From: Ureibacillus sp. FSL W7-1570
GTDB lineage: Bacteria > Bacillota > Bacilli > Bacillales_A > Planococcaceae
Assembly (NCBI RefSeq): GCF_038593265.1
Contig: NZ_CP151979.1
Span: 434,001 to 498,000 of the forward strand
Direction: 5' to 3'
DNA: 64,000 nt
Positions 27,442 to 35,710 of this stretch are shown here, in pieces; position 1 is the first letter of the stretch; each line of letters opens with the position of its first letter. The notes below the pieces were generated by a model, which was not told the DNA's origin, made no database searches, and was given only the letters and a program-made list of their open reading frames with translations. The translations under genes were made by a program, and so were the position numbers.

Positions 27442-27496
27442 AAAAGAGGTTTAACATTTTAGCGGATTATGATGCTGAAATTGTTAAACCTCTTTT
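27442..27496 (+). ncRNA. Candidate small RNA terminator hairpin
   Basis: A perfect 15-bp stem AAAAGAGGTTTAACA/TGTTAAACCTCTTTT around a 25-nt loop, beginning about 26 nt after the predicted start of transcription. With the promoter at 27381 it could define a transcript of about 85 nt. The stem's own T-rich arm could serve as terminator in either direction. Alternatively it simply ends an unseen transcript. Confidence 0.4.
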
Positions 27497-27598
27497 GCTT
27501 TCCATCGTCGCTTTTCAGAATGTTTGCTTGAAGCAAAACTTTTGGATGCAGATGAAGGGCATGATGGATTCATTCTAAAATTTTGGTAATAAGTTAAT

Positions 27599-27642
27599 TA
27601 TTATTTATAAACCAAGTTATCTTATAAGAATAATAATATAAA
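27599..27642. promoter_or_regulatory. AT-rich inverted repeat upstream of the TauD gene
   Basis: ATTATTATTTATAA and TTATAAGAATAATAAT form an inverted repeat with a 2-nt offset immediately before the ribosome-binding site. It could be a repressor operator for the dioxygenase gene; the cognate protein is unknown. Confidence 0.3.
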
Positions 27643-27659
27643 AACGGAGGGTGATTTTG

Positions 27660-28553
27660 ATGGCAACAAAATCAAAAATTGAAATCGTGAAAAAAGCGGG
27701 CCGCATCGGGGCAGAGGTGCATGGGGTGAAGTTGACGCCGGATATTGATGGGGAGACTTTATCACAAATCAAGGAAGCTTTAAGTGAGCATTTGGTGCTA
27801 TTCTTCCGTGGTCAAGAACATTTGGATGATGCTACACATGAGGAGTTTGCAAAACGTTTTGGTGAATTGTTCGCCCATCCAACAGTGCCGGTGAAGGAAA
27901 ACACAGCAGCAATTCTTGAGTTGGATTCCCAATATGGGGGGAAAGCCAACTCTTGGCATACAGATGTGACATTCGTTCCTGAAGTGCCCCGTTATTCCAT
28001 CTTGCGCGGTGTGGAAATTCCATCCGTGGGCGGAGATACGATCTGGGCGAATACCCATACGGCCTATACTGATTTGCCTGAAGAATTGCAAGAATTGGCG
28101 GAAAAATTATGGGCAATCCATTCCAATAAATTCGACTATGCTGCTTTAGCATATGTAAACCAATCAAAAGAAAAAGCAAGAGAGTATATTGAAAAGCATC
28201 GGAGTGTATTTGCGAGAATCGAATATGAAACACGCCATCCGGTGGTAATCTTGCATCCTGAAAACGGCAAGAAACATTTGTTGCTTGGTCATTTCGTCCG
28301 CCAATTCGAAGGTTATTCAACGTCACAATCAGCGGCGCTTTATGAAATCTTGCAAAGCTATGTGACTCGCCCGGAAAACACAGTTCGCTGGAATTGGCAA
28401 AAAGGGGATCTTGTCATTTGGGATAACCTGGCATCCCAGCATTATGCAGTCGCCGATTACGATGAACGCCGCATCGTCCGCCGTGTGACGGTTTCCAAAA
28501 ATACTCCGAAAAATGTGAATGGGGAAGAAAGTTCATTAATTAGAAAAAAATAA
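27660..28553 (+). CDS. TauD/TfdA-family Fe(II)/2-oxoglutarate dioxygenase
   Basis: The 297-residue enzyme has the iron-binding HxD in NSWHTDVTFVPEVP (near residue 98), the distal His in ASQHYAVADYDERR and the 2-oxoglutarate-binding Arg in RRIVRRVTV. SVGGDTIWANTHTAY is typical of TauD. Family members release sulfite from taurine or attack related substrates. The substrate here is not certain, but the downstream YezD-like gene suggests sulfur metabolism. The ATG at 27660 is 8 nt after GGAGGG; an upstream GTG lies in that site. Confidence 0.87.
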   Translation: MATKSKIEIVKKAGRIGAEVHGVKLTPDIDGETLSQIKEALSEHLVLFFRGQEHLDDATHEEFAKRFGELFAHPTVPVKENTAAILELDSQYGGKANSWHTDVTFVPEVPRYSILRGVEIPSVGGDTIWANTHTAYTDLPEELQELAEKLWAIHSNKFDYAALAYVNQSKEKAREYIEKHRSVFARIEYETRHPVVILHPENGKKHLLLGHFVRQFEGYSTSQSAALYEILQSYVTRPENTVRWNWQKGDLVIWDNLASQHYAVADYDERRIVRRVTVSKNTPKNVNGEESSLIRKK

Positions 28554-28830
28554 GGTAATAATTCACTTTAGATGAAGAAGATTTAGCTATGGCGTTATTA
28601 TTAATTGGCGGGGAAGAGCAACTGGCGGATTTGATCCTGGGTTGCCACCTGAAAAGTGCATTGACACAGTGGCAAAGTTATCATTGATCCCTATGCTTAC
28701 AGGTGATAACATTCCTTTTCCCGGCATATAATCTAAGCAGGAAGAAGTTTTACACGTTTTGGGAACTGATTCATTTTTTTCGACCTTATCCTTAGTATTT
28801 CAATAAGAATAAAAAGAAAGAAGTGGTGGT
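28554..28830 (+). other. Gap with a short open stretch, possible gene remnant
   Basis: No supported gene. One frame stays open for about 42 codons (LDEEDLAMALLLIGGEEQL, then an early TGA near 28687) without a start codon in a good context or a ribosome-binding site. It may be the remains of a degraded gene. The right part (28750-28830) is AT-rich and presumably holds the promoter of the small gene at 28831. Confidence 0.3.
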
Positions 28831-29007
28831 ATGGCTAAATTAAAAGAAGACGTGTTAAAACAAATCATTAAACAATTAAATAATATAGATTACGGCAACT
28901 TATCAATTACAGTACACAATGGCGAAATTGTCCAACTGGATGTCACTAAAAAACAGCGATTCGACCGGGCATCGGTGGAAAGAGTATTAACAAAAGTTGC
29001 CCGTTAA
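28831..29007 (+). CDS. YezD-like small protein (DUF2292)
   Basis: A 58-residue protein: MAKLKEDVLKQIIKQL at the start, then YGNLSITVHNGEIVQLDVT and a basic end with KQRFDRASVERV. The I-x-V-H-x-G-x-I-V-Q core identifies the DUF2292/YezD family of small Bacillales proteins, often found near sulfur-assimilation genes. Function is unknown. The ribosome-binding site (AAGTGGTGG) is weak. It lies between a TauD-type dioxygenase and a clear terminator. Confidence 0.8.
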   Translation: MAKLKEDVLKQIIKQLNNIDYGNLSITVHNGEIVQLDVTKKQRFDRASVERVLTKVAR

Positions 29008-29011
29008 AAGG

Positions 29012-29050
29012 AAGGCTGCCCAGTGGAAATCATGATTGGGCAGCCTTTCA
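29012..29050. terminator. Terminator between the YezD-like gene and pxpA (convergent)
   Basis: AAGGCTGCCCA/TGGGCAGCCTT, an 11-bp perfect stem with T-rich tails on both sides. It probably serves both converging genes. Confidence 0.85.
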
Positions 29051-29085
29051 TATTGTTTAAGTTTCATTGAATCCAAAGTGTAATT

Positions 29086-29844
29086 TTATATGAAAGCCTT
29101 CACTTCAATTCCATTTTTCAGCAATTCCCCTTTGATAAATCTTGCAAAATCCACGGCATGTTCACCATCACCATGAATACAAACGGTATCCGCCCGTAAA
29201 AGCACATCCACGCCTTGGCGGGATTTTACTTTTCCTTCTTTCACCATTCTGATCACTTGTTGAACGGCTTCATTTTGGTCGGTAATCATTGCATCGGGCT
29301 GTTTTCGGGATGTTAACGTGCCATCCTTTTGATAAGTACGGTCAGCAAATACTTCGTGGGCAGTCCGAAGTCCGATTTTTTCACCCGCTTTTGTTAATTC
29401 GCTCGATGCAAGGCCGAATAAGATCAAATCGGGAGAAACGTCATATACCGCTTTTGCGATGGCCTCCGCAATTTCAGGATCTTTTGCCGCCATATTATAA
29501 AGGGCGCCGTGGGGCTTCACATGCTGCATTTTTTCTCCTTCAATCGTTAAAAAAGCCTGTAATGCGCCAATTTGATAGACCACCATATCATAAGCTTCTT
29601 GATAAGTGATGGCCATTTCCCTTCTTCCGAATCCCAATAAATCCGGCAATCCCGGATGGGCCCCGATTTTCACTCCATGATCCAGAGCCACTTTCACCGT
29701 TTCCCTCATGACGGATGGATCCCCCGCATGAAAACCGCAGGCGATATTCGCTGAAGAAACATATTGTAAAATTTCTTTTTGGTTGGCGAGCGTGTATCTT
29801 CCAAAATCCTCTCCGATATCACAATTCAAATCGACCCGGTTCAC
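29086..29844 (-). CDS. pxpA: 5-oxoprolinase subunit A (LamB/YcsF family)
   Basis: Together with PxpB and PxpC this protein cleaves 5-oxoproline (pyroglutamate) to glutamate using ATP. The motifs [44 protein letters not shown] and VKPHGALYN are diagnostic of the LamB/YcsF family. The start is GTG at 29844, 8 nt after GGAGG; the longer frame beginning at 29904 lacks a site. It is divergent from pxpBC, with the promoters in 29845-29966, whereas related loci usually run in one direction. Confidence 0.93.
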   Translation of the reverse strand: MNRVDLNCDIGEDFGRYTLANQKEILQYVSSANIACGFHAGDPSVMRETVKVALDHGVKIGAHPGLPDLLGFGRREMAITYQEAYDMVVYQIGALQAFLTIEGEKMQHVKPHGALYNMAAKDPEIAEAIAKAVYDVSPDLILFGLASSELTKAGEKIGLRTAHEVFADRTYQKDGTLTSRKQPDAMITDQNEAVQQVIRMVKEGKVKSRQGVDVLLRADTVCIHGDGEHAVDFARFIKGELLKNGIEVKAFI

Positions 29845-29966
29845 ATCAATAACCTCCAATTTATTATTCCAGATACTCAATGGATTTATGGAAAAATATA
29901 TCATAAAAAATGTGCTTTTGATATAATTCCTTTAATATTGATACAAATTGGAGGAAAGTAGCAAAC

Positions 29967-30680
29967 ATGGCCGTACAATTTAAACCACTGGGGGAAAGTG
30001 CTGTATTGGTCTATTTCGGAAATGCCATTTCAGAAGAGATCCATTTATCAATAAAAAAATTTCTTTCCCTTCTTGAAAAGGAGCCCTTCGATGGTCTGAT
30101 AGAGGTTGTACCAAGTTATACGAATGTTTGTGTTTATTATGATGTAATGGCAGTGGATCAATGGGATATTGAAGGGCGCTCCCCGTACGAAAAAGTGGTC
30201 TCCCGGCTTCAAAGGCTGTTACAAAAAGAGATTGATTTGCCAAAGGAAAAAAACAGATTGGTTGAAATCCCTGTCTGTTACGGAGGAATCTATGGCCCGG
30301 ATTTAACGGAAATTGCCCGAATTCACCATTTGTCTGAAAAAGAAGTCATTGAGATACATACAAAAAACGATTATCTTGTCTACATGTTGGGCTTTGCACC
30401 CGGATTTCCTTTTTTGGGCGGGATGGATGAAAGAATCGCAACTCCCCGCAAAGAAACACCCCGATTGAAAATCCCGGCCGGTTCTGTAGGGATTGCCGGA
30501 AAGCAAACAGGGATTTACCCCCTTGAAACACCTGGAGGGTGGCAAATCATTGGCCGCACCCCATTAAAATTGTTTCTTCCGGATCAAAACCCGCCAACGT
30601 TATTGCGGGCAGGAGACCGGATCCGTTTTGTCCCCATTACTGAAAAAGAGTTTATGGAATTAGAAGGTGAAAGGTCATGA
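29967..30680 (+). CDS. pxpB: 5-oxoprolinase subunit B (KipI homologue)
   Basis: The 237-residue protein has the allophanate-hydrolase subunit 1 fold: FKPLGESAVLVYFG at the start, VEIPVCYGGIYGPDL, and YMLGFAPGFPFLGGMD, then GSVGIAGKQTGIYP. It forms the kinase/ATP-using half with PxpC. GGAGGAAAG precedes the ATG, and its stop overlaps pxpC (ATGA). In B. subtilis the homologue KipI inhibits the sporulation kinase KinA, so a second role cannot be excluded. Confidence 0.92.
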   Translation: MAVQFKPLGESAVLVYFGNAISEEIHLSIKKFLSLLEKEPFDGLIEVVPSYTNVCVYYDVMAVDQWDIEGRSPYEKVVSRLQRLLQKEIDLPKEKNRLVEIPVCYGGIYGPDLTEIARIHHLSEKEVIEIHTKNDYLVYMLGFAPGFPFLGGMDERIATPRKETPRLKIPAGSVGIAGKQTGIYPLETPGGWQIIGRTPLKLFLPDQNPPTLLRAGDRIRFVPITEKEFMELEGERS

Positions 30681-31621
30681 CGATGACAATACTGAAACCG
30701 GGTCTTTTAACGACGATCCAAGATTCAGGAAGAAGGGGTTTTCAGCAGTATGGCGTCATTGTTGGAGGGGCAATGGATACCCTCTCTTATCGCATGGGCG
30801 AAATGCTGTTACAGCAAGCGCCTTCTGCGGCACTGGAATTCACTTTAATCGGTCCGACGGTGAAATTTAATTGTGATGCGGTGTTTTGTTTGACAGGGGC
30901 CAATTTTCATCCGCTCTTGAATGAGAAACCATGCCGGATGTGGAAGCCGGTTTTTGCCGAAAAGGGCAGCATTTTAAAGCTGGGCTCCTGCAAAGATGGA
31001 GCAAGGGGCTATTTGCACATCAAAGGTGGAATTCAAGTCAAGAAAGTATTAAATAGTTACAGCACTTATATCCGTGCCGGGATAGGAGGATTTAAAGGCC
31101 GCCCTTTGCAAAAAGGAGACGAACTTCCAATTCCGGAATCGAAGCCAGTGCAAAAAGGAAAGTGGGGGATTCTTCCGGGAAATTGGTTGATTAAGAGTCG
31201 GGATGCGGAAATTCGGGTGGTAAAAGGGACGGAATATGATCGATTTGCGGAAAAAAGCAGGAATGCCTTCATCAATTGCATCTTTACGATTTCGAAAGAT
31301 GCGGATCGCATGGGTTACCGTTTAATGGGGGATAGTCCACTAATTACGAAAGAACCTATCCAATTATTATCAGAGGCAGTCACCTTTGGAACCGTCCAAG
31401 TGCCTCCAAGCGGGCAGCCCATTATCTTAATGGCGGATTGTCAGACGACGGGCGGTTATCCTAAATTGGCTCAAGTGGTTTCCGTTGATTTGCCGAAACT
31501 CGCCCAACTTCAACCCTTTTCGAAAATACGCTTTCAACTCATTTCTTTGGAAGAGGCCCAAAAGTTGTACATTCAGCAGGAAAAAGCATTAAGACGATTG
31601 GAAATCATGCTTAAACATTAA
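30677..31621 (+). CDS. pxpC: 5-oxoprolinase subunit C (KipA homologue)
   Basis: The 314-residue protein has the biotin-dependent-carboxylase-like/allophanate-hydrolase subunit 2 fold: ILKPGLLTTIQDSGRRGFQQ, GVIVGGAMDTLSYRMGE, LTGANFHPLLN, DRMGYRLMG and MADCQTTGGYPKLAQV. It partners PxpB. It is translationally coupled to pxpB. There is no clear terminator before the nrd promoter, 17 bp after its stop. Confidence 0.92.
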   Translation: MTMTILKPGLLTTIQDSGRRGFQQYGVIVGGAMDTLSYRMGEMLLQQAPSAALEFTLIGPTVKFNCDAVFCLTGANFHPLLNEKPCRMWKPVFAEKGSILKLGSCKDGARGYLHIKGGIQVKKVLNSYSTYIRAGIGGFKGRPLQKGDELPIPESKPVQKGKWGILPGNWLIKSRDAEIRVVKGTEYDRFAEKSRNAFINCIFTISKDADRMGYRLMGDSPLITKEPIQLLSEAVTFGTVQVPPSGQPIILMADCQTTGGYPKLAQVVSVDLPKLAQLQPFSKIRFQLISLEEAQKLYIQQEKALRRLEIMLKH

Positions 31622-31637
31622 GTTTTTCCAATTCCAC

Positions 31638-31666
31638 TTGTATTTAACAAATCTGCATGTTACAAT
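31638..31666 (+). promoter_or_regulatory. Promoter of the nrdHIEF operon
   Basis: TTGTAT at 31638-31643, a 17-bp spacer, and TACAAT at 31661-31666. The start of transcription would be near 31674, just before the first NrdR-like box. Confidence 0.6.
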
Positions 31667-31677
31667 GTTACACGACA

Positions 31678-31693
31678 ACACAATATATAGTAT
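31678..31693 (+). promoter_or_regulatory. NrdR box 1
   Basis: ACACAATATATAGTAT closely fits the NrdR-box consensus ACACWATATWTWGTGT. NrdR represses ribonucleotide reductase genes when (d)ATP is plentiful. It begins about 12 bp after the -10 box. Confidence 0.7.
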
Positions 31694-31700
31694 ATTTGTT

Positions 31701-31861
31701 TATCAGGTTCTACTATATATAGTAGATTAAAAGGGAAATCAGTGAAAATCTGATGCTGTCCCCGCAACTGTAATTGCTGACGAAAAGTTCAAATCCACTG
31801 TGCCAATGGCATGGGAAGGGAACTTGTAGGATGATGCATGAGCCAGGAGACCTGCCTGATA
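31701..31861 (+). ncRNA. Cobalamin (adenosylcobalamin-type) riboswitch
   Basis: Helix P1 is TATCAGG (31701-31707) with CCTGATA (31855-31861). Conserved blocks are present in order: AAAAGGGAA, GTGAAAATC, GATGCTGTCCCCGCAACTG, CACTG, GGGAAGG, GATGATGCATGAGCCAGGAG and ACCTGCC. This is the standard B12-box riboswitch. It is followed by a terminator at 31943-31978, so B12 should stop transcription before nrdHIEF. P2 would be formed by the palindrome at 31710-31725. Confidence 0.95.
31710..31725 (+). promoter_or_regulatory. NrdR-like box 2 coinciding with riboswitch helix P2
   Basis: CTACTATATATAGTAG is a perfect palindrome sharing the AC-TATATATA-GT core of NrdR boxes, 32 bp (three helical turns) from box 1, the usual NrdR spacing. 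In RNA it folds as a 6-bp hairpin in the P2 position of the riboswitch. Confidence 0.6.
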
Positions 31862-31942
31862 AACGGAAATTGCTCATTTCTTCGGGGGCTAAGAAATGGA
31901 AGCAAAAGGTCCATTTCTTAGCGCCTGATTGTTTCCATTTCA

Positions 31943-31978
31943 AAGCCTTACCCGAAAAAGGGTATGGCTTATTTTTTT
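31943..31978 (+). terminator. Riboswitch-controlled terminator
   Basis: AAGCCTTACCC/GGGTATGGCTT (one mismatch), loop GAAAAA, then ATTTTTTT. Upstream, GAAATGGA at 31893-31900 can pair either with TCCATTTC at 31910-31917 or with TCCATTTC at 31934-31941, which may form the switching element. Confidence 0.8.
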
Positions 31979-32008
31979 GTCATTGAATTGATGGAAAGGA
32001 GAAAGGAT

Positions 32009-32239
32009 ATGAAGTTATATTCCAAAAAAGTTTGTCCAAAGTGCATGTTGATGAAATTTGAGTTAAAGAAACTGGGTTTCGAAAGAGAATATGAGGAAAT
32101 AAACGTTGATTCCAATGAAGAAGCGAAAGAAAGATTATTGAAAGCCGGATTCTTTACTGTCCCGGTTATGGAAATTGACGGTGAGCTGATGGATGACATG
32201 GAAGAAGCCAAAAAAATCATCGGCATGATGAAGGTATGA
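32009..32239 (+). CDS. nrdH: Glutaredoxin-like NrdH redoxin
   Basis: A 76-residue thioredoxin-fold protein, the electron donor to class Ib ribonucleotide reductase. The redox motif is VCPKCMLMK (C-P-K-C) and GFFTVPVMEIDGE holds the cis-proline. The start is ATG at 32009 after AAAGGAGAAAGG; the upstream frame from 31964 is untranslated leader. Its stop overlaps nrdI (ATGA). Confidence 0.88.
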   Translation: MKLYSKKVCPKCMLMKFELKKLGFEREYEEINVDSNEEAKERLLKAGFFTVPVMEIDGELMDDMEEAKKIIGMMKV

Positions 32240-32607
32240 TCGCTTATGCCTCAAGAACCGGAAATGTGCGGTTTATCGTTCATCAATTAGGATTGCCGAA
32301 CATTGAAATTCAAGAAGGGCTGATATTGGACGAACCCTTTTTGTTGTGCACTTATACCGATGGAATTGGGGAAGTGCCACCAATTGTAGAAGGGTTTTTA
32401 AAAAATAATGCCCACCTTTGCAAAGGAGTGGTGGCAAGCGGGAATTCCAATTTTGGTCATTCTTATTTTTGCCGTTCTGCAGATGTGATCAGTGAAACTT
32501 ATGGCATCCCGATTGTTGAAAAGATTGAATTAAGGGGATTTCAAAAAAATTATCACGCCATTATGGAGTTTTATAAAAGAACGATACAAGGGGGGATTTT
32601 CAGATGA
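32236..32607 (+). CDS. nrdI: Flavodoxin-like NrdI
   Basis: NrdI supplies the oxidant that assembles the dimanganese-tyrosyl radical in NrdF. The 123-residue protein has the FMN phosphate loop AYASRTGNVRFIV, LCTYTDGIGEVP and VVASGNSNFGHSYF, all typical. It overlaps both neighbours by 4 bp, showing tight translational coupling in nrdHIE. Confidence 0.93.
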   Translation: MIAYASRTGNVRFIVHQLGLPNIEIQEGLILDEPFLLCTYTDGIGEVPPIVEGFLKNNAHLCKGVVASGNSNFGHSYFCRSADVISETYGIPIVEKIELRGFQKNYHAIMEFYKRTIQGGIFR

Positions 32608-34697
32608 AAACATATTTAATGCTCAATAATGAAGTGTTGAATCACTATCGGCAAACGGGCCGCATCGACTTGGAGAAAGATCGGCAGGCCACCCGTCAAT
32701 TTTTCTTCGAGTATATTCATCCCCGCATGCGCCAGTTTTTGGGCATAGAAGAAAAGGTTCGTTATTTAATAGAAGAAGGTTATTATGAGGAAGCTTTCTT
32801 GAAAAAGTATTCCATGGACTTTATCCGGCAAATATTTGAAATCGCCTATGCCTACCGGTTCCGTTTCCAAACGTTTATGAGCGCTAAAAAATTTTATGAC
32901 AGCTACGCAATGAAAAGCCGGGATGGAAAGGAAATTTTAGAAACTTATGAAGATCGTATGAGCATTATTGCCCTTTATCTGGCGGATGGAAATGAACAAA
33001 TGGCGGAAAAGGCGATCCGTGCCATCATGGAAGCTTTTCAACCGGCGACGCCAACTGCCCTGAACAGCGGGAAAAAAGCGCGGGGTGAATTGGTTAGCTG
33101 TTTCAAATTGTCGATGGATGATTCGATGAACAGCATTGCCGAAAACATTGGATATTGTCTGGAACTCTCAAGACTTGGCGGAGGAGTGGGGGTCAATTTG
33201 ACGGATTTGAGGCCTTTGGGGGATCCAATCAAAGGAATCGCCAATCGGGCAAGCGGGGTCATGCCCGTTGCCAAACTGTTGGAAAACGCTTTTGCCTACT
33301 CCAATCAATTGGGCCAACGGAATGGCTCGGGCGTTGCCTATTTGAATATCTTCCACGGGGATATTGAAGAATTTATTTCTTCCAAAAAGCCGAATGCCGA
33401 TGAAAAAATCCGGTTGCAAACTTTATCAACGGGCGTCATTGTACCTGATATTTTCTTTGAGCTGATGAAAAAGGATGAAGAGATGGCCCTTTTCAGCCCT
33501 TATGACATTTATCGGGAATACGGAAAAAGAATGTCCGAAATCAGCATGACGGAAATGTATGGGGAACTGCTCAATAACCCGAATATCCGAAAGTTGAAAT
33601 GGATCAATGCACGAAAATTATATACAGAAATTAAGAAAAGCCAATTCGAATCCGGTTATCCATTTGAAATTTTCGATGACAACGTCAATAAGCGTCATCC
33701 TTTAAAACAATTGGGAAGAGTGAAGATGTCCAATCTTTGCACGGAAATTTTGCAATTGCAGCGGACAAGCGTCATTCATGACAAAGATGAGCCGAATGAA
33801 TACGGATTGGATGTATCTTGCAATCTTGGTTCGTTGGATATTCACCATGCGACGAAGTTTCACCGTTTTGAAGAGCTGGTTGATACGGCAATGCGGCTGC
33901 TTACGCAAGTGTCCCTCATGACCAATATCAAAAATGTGCCTTCTGTCAGAAAGGCGAATCGGTTGATGCATTCGGTCGGACTGGGCGTGATGAATTTGCA
34001 CGGCCATCTCGTTTCCCAAAATATTCGGTACGGTTCAAAGGAGTCCATCGAATTCATCGATTATTTCATGGAAGCATTGAACTATTATTCATTGAAATCA
34101 TCCATGCAAATGGCGAAAGAAAAGGGAGAAACTTTTTTTGGGTTTGAAGAGAGCGAATATGCAAACGGCAACTATTTTGAAAATTACATCCATAAGACGG
34201 ACAAAGAACCGGTTGGAGCGGTGAAAAGAGCCTTGGGAAACGTGCCGATCATCACCCGGGATATGTGGATAAAATTGAAAGAAGATGTCATGAAATACGG
34301 GCTATTCAATGCTTATCGACTGGCGATTGCGCCAACGGGTTCCATCTCATATATCCGTTCCTGCACCGCTTCCATCGCCCCCATTACGGAAAGAGTGGAA
34401 ATTCGGGATTATGCGGATAGCCGCACGATTTATCCAATGCCATTCCTGAACAACGAAAATCAGGAAACTTATGTGGAAGCTTATGACCTGGATCCGTATA
34501 AAATGATTGATTTATATGTGGCGGCACAAAAACATGTGGATCAGGGCATTTCCATGACCGTTTATGTTACGGACCAGTGGACGACGGAAAGACTCGCCAA
34601 AGTGTATATTTATGCCTGGATACGCGGCATCAAAACGGTCTATTATGTGCGCCAACGACTACAAAAATTGGAGGAATGTGTAGCATGCACCATTTAA
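32604..34697 (+). CDS. nrdE: Class Ib ribonucleotide reductase, large subunit
   Basis: The 697-residue catalytic subunit reduces ribonucleoside diphosphates. Substrate-site Cys is in GELVSCFKLSMDDSM, the radical Cys and Glu are in SNLCTEILQL, GGGVGVNLTDLRPLG is an adjoining loop, and the C-terminal pair is ECVACTI, which accepts electrons from NrdH. The N-terminus lacks the ATP cone of class Ia, as expected for NrdE. It overlaps nrdF by 13 bp. Confidence 0.95.
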   Translation: MKTYLMLNNEVLNHYRQTGRIDLEKDRQATRQFFFEYIHPRMRQFLGIEEKVRYLIEEGYYEEAFLKKYSMDFIRQIFEIAYAYRFRFQTFMSAKKFYDSYAMKSRDGKEILETYEDRMSIIALYLADGNEQMAEKAIRAIMEAFQPATPTALNSGKKARGELVSCFKLSMDDSMNSIAENIGYCLELSRLGGGVGVNLTDLRPLGDPIKGIANRASGVMPVAKLLENAFAYSNQLGQRNGSGVAYLNIFHGDIEEFISSKKPNADEKIRLQTLSTGVIVPDIFFELMKKDEEMALFSPYDIYREYGKRMSEISMTEMYGELLNNPNIRKLKWINARKLYTEIKKSQFESGYPFEIFDDNVNKRHPLKQLGRVKMSNLCTEILQLQRTSVIHDKDEPNEYGLDVSCNLGSLDIHHATKFHRFEELVDTAMRLLTQVSLMTNIKNVPSVRKANRLMHSVGLGVMNLHGHLVSQNIRYGSKESIEFIDYFMEALNYYSLKSSMQMAKEKGETFFGFEESEYANGNYFENYIHKTDKEPVGAVKRALGNVPIITRDMWIKLKEDVMKYGLFNAYRLAIAPTGSISYIRSCTASIAPITERVEIRDYADSRTIYPMPFLNNENQETYVEAYDLDPYKMIDLYVAAQKHVDQGISMTVYVTDQWTTERLAKVYIYAWIRGIKTVYYVRQRLQKLEECVACTI

Positions 34698-35665
34698 CTT
34701 ATGAAGCGGTGAATTGGAATCAGCCGACCAATGGCCTTGCCAAAGTATTTTGGGATCAGCAATGGAAGCAAATGTGGTTCCCGGAAGAAATCGCCGTGTC
34801 AAAAGATATACCGCAATGGAAAACTTTTGGGCATCAGGAAACGTATAAAAAGGTTTTTGGAGGCCTCACGCTGCTTGATACCATCCAAACCAATATCGGT
34901 ATGAATGAAATAGCAAGGCATGTGCCGGATTTGCAAGTGAAAGCGGTATTGACGGTGTTTGGCGCTTTTGAAGCCATCCATGCCAAATCCTATTCCTATA
35001 TATTTACAACCCTTTGCAACAAAGACGAAATCGAAGAAATTTTTCAATGGGTGAAAGAAAATGGACATTTGCAGTATAAAGCGCAAAAAATTGCGGAAAT
35101 TTATCAAGCCATTCAAGAACATGATCCGGTGAGTTTATGGAAAGCCATGTTTGCCTCTGTCATGCTCGAATCCTTCCTGTTCTATTCCGGATTTTTCTAT
35201 CCGCTCTATCTGGGCGGACAAGGGATTTTGCGAAACAGCGCAGAGGTGATATCCCTCATATTGAGAGATGAATCGATTCATGGAGTGGCTGTCGGAATCT
35301 TTGCCCAAAATCTATTCAACCAATTTACGAAAGAACAGCAAGAATCATTAAAACAATGGGGTTATGAATTACTGCTGGAATTGTACGACAATGAATTGCA
35401 ATACACAGATGAAATATACAGGGGAACCGGCCTGGAGGATGAAGTGAAGGCGTACATTCGCTATAACGGCAATAAAGCGTTGATGAATTTGGGCTTGGAT
35501 ACCATGTTTCCGGAGGAGGAAATCAACCCCATTGTAATGAACGGAATCCGAAATGAAGGATCCACATACGATTTCTTTTCCCAAAAAGGTTCCACGTATG
35601 CATTGGCAAAAGTGGAACCGATCACGGATGATACATTCCGTTTTGATTTTTTGGCAAATGAATAA
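34685..35665 (+). CDS. nrdF: Class Ib ribonucleotide reductase, small subunit
   Basis: A 326-residue radical-generating subunit. Metal and radical residues are visible: D in LLDTIQTNIGMNE, E and H plus the radical Tyr in FEAIHAKSYSYIF, E in MLESFLFYSGF, and E and H in RDESIHGVAVG. The start ATG at 34685 is 10 nt after GGAGG inside nrdE; the frame is open upstream but has no site. It ends the operon. Confidence 0.95.
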   Translation: MHHLTYEAVNWNQPTNGLAKVFWDQQWKQMWFPEEIAVSKDIPQWKTFGHQETYKKVFGGLTLLDTIQTNIGMNEIARHVPDLQVKAVLTVFGAFEAIHAKSYSYIFTTLCNKDEIEEIFQWVKENGHLQYKAQKIAEIYQAIQEHDPVSLWKAMFASVMLESFLFYSGFFYPLYLGGQGILRNSAEVISLILRDESIHGVAVGIFAQNLFNQFTKEQQESLKQWGYELLLELYDNELQYTDEIYRGTGLEDEVKAYIRYNGNKALMNLGLDTMFPEEEINPIVMNGIRNEGSTYDFFSQKGSTYALAKVEPITDDTFRFDFLANE

Positions 35666-35710
35666 AAGGGACGGATTGCGTATTCCATTAAACTATGTTA
35701 ATAATGTAAA

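Noticed and set aside
30000..30680. pxpB as a dedicated sporulation-kinase inhibitor (KipI)
   Set aside because: With pxpA and pxpC adjacent, the 5-oxoprolinase role is the simpler reading; kinase inhibition is not testable from sequence.
31774..31986. 70-codon plus-strand frame in the nrd leader
   Set aside because: It lies within the cobalamin riboswitch and its terminator.
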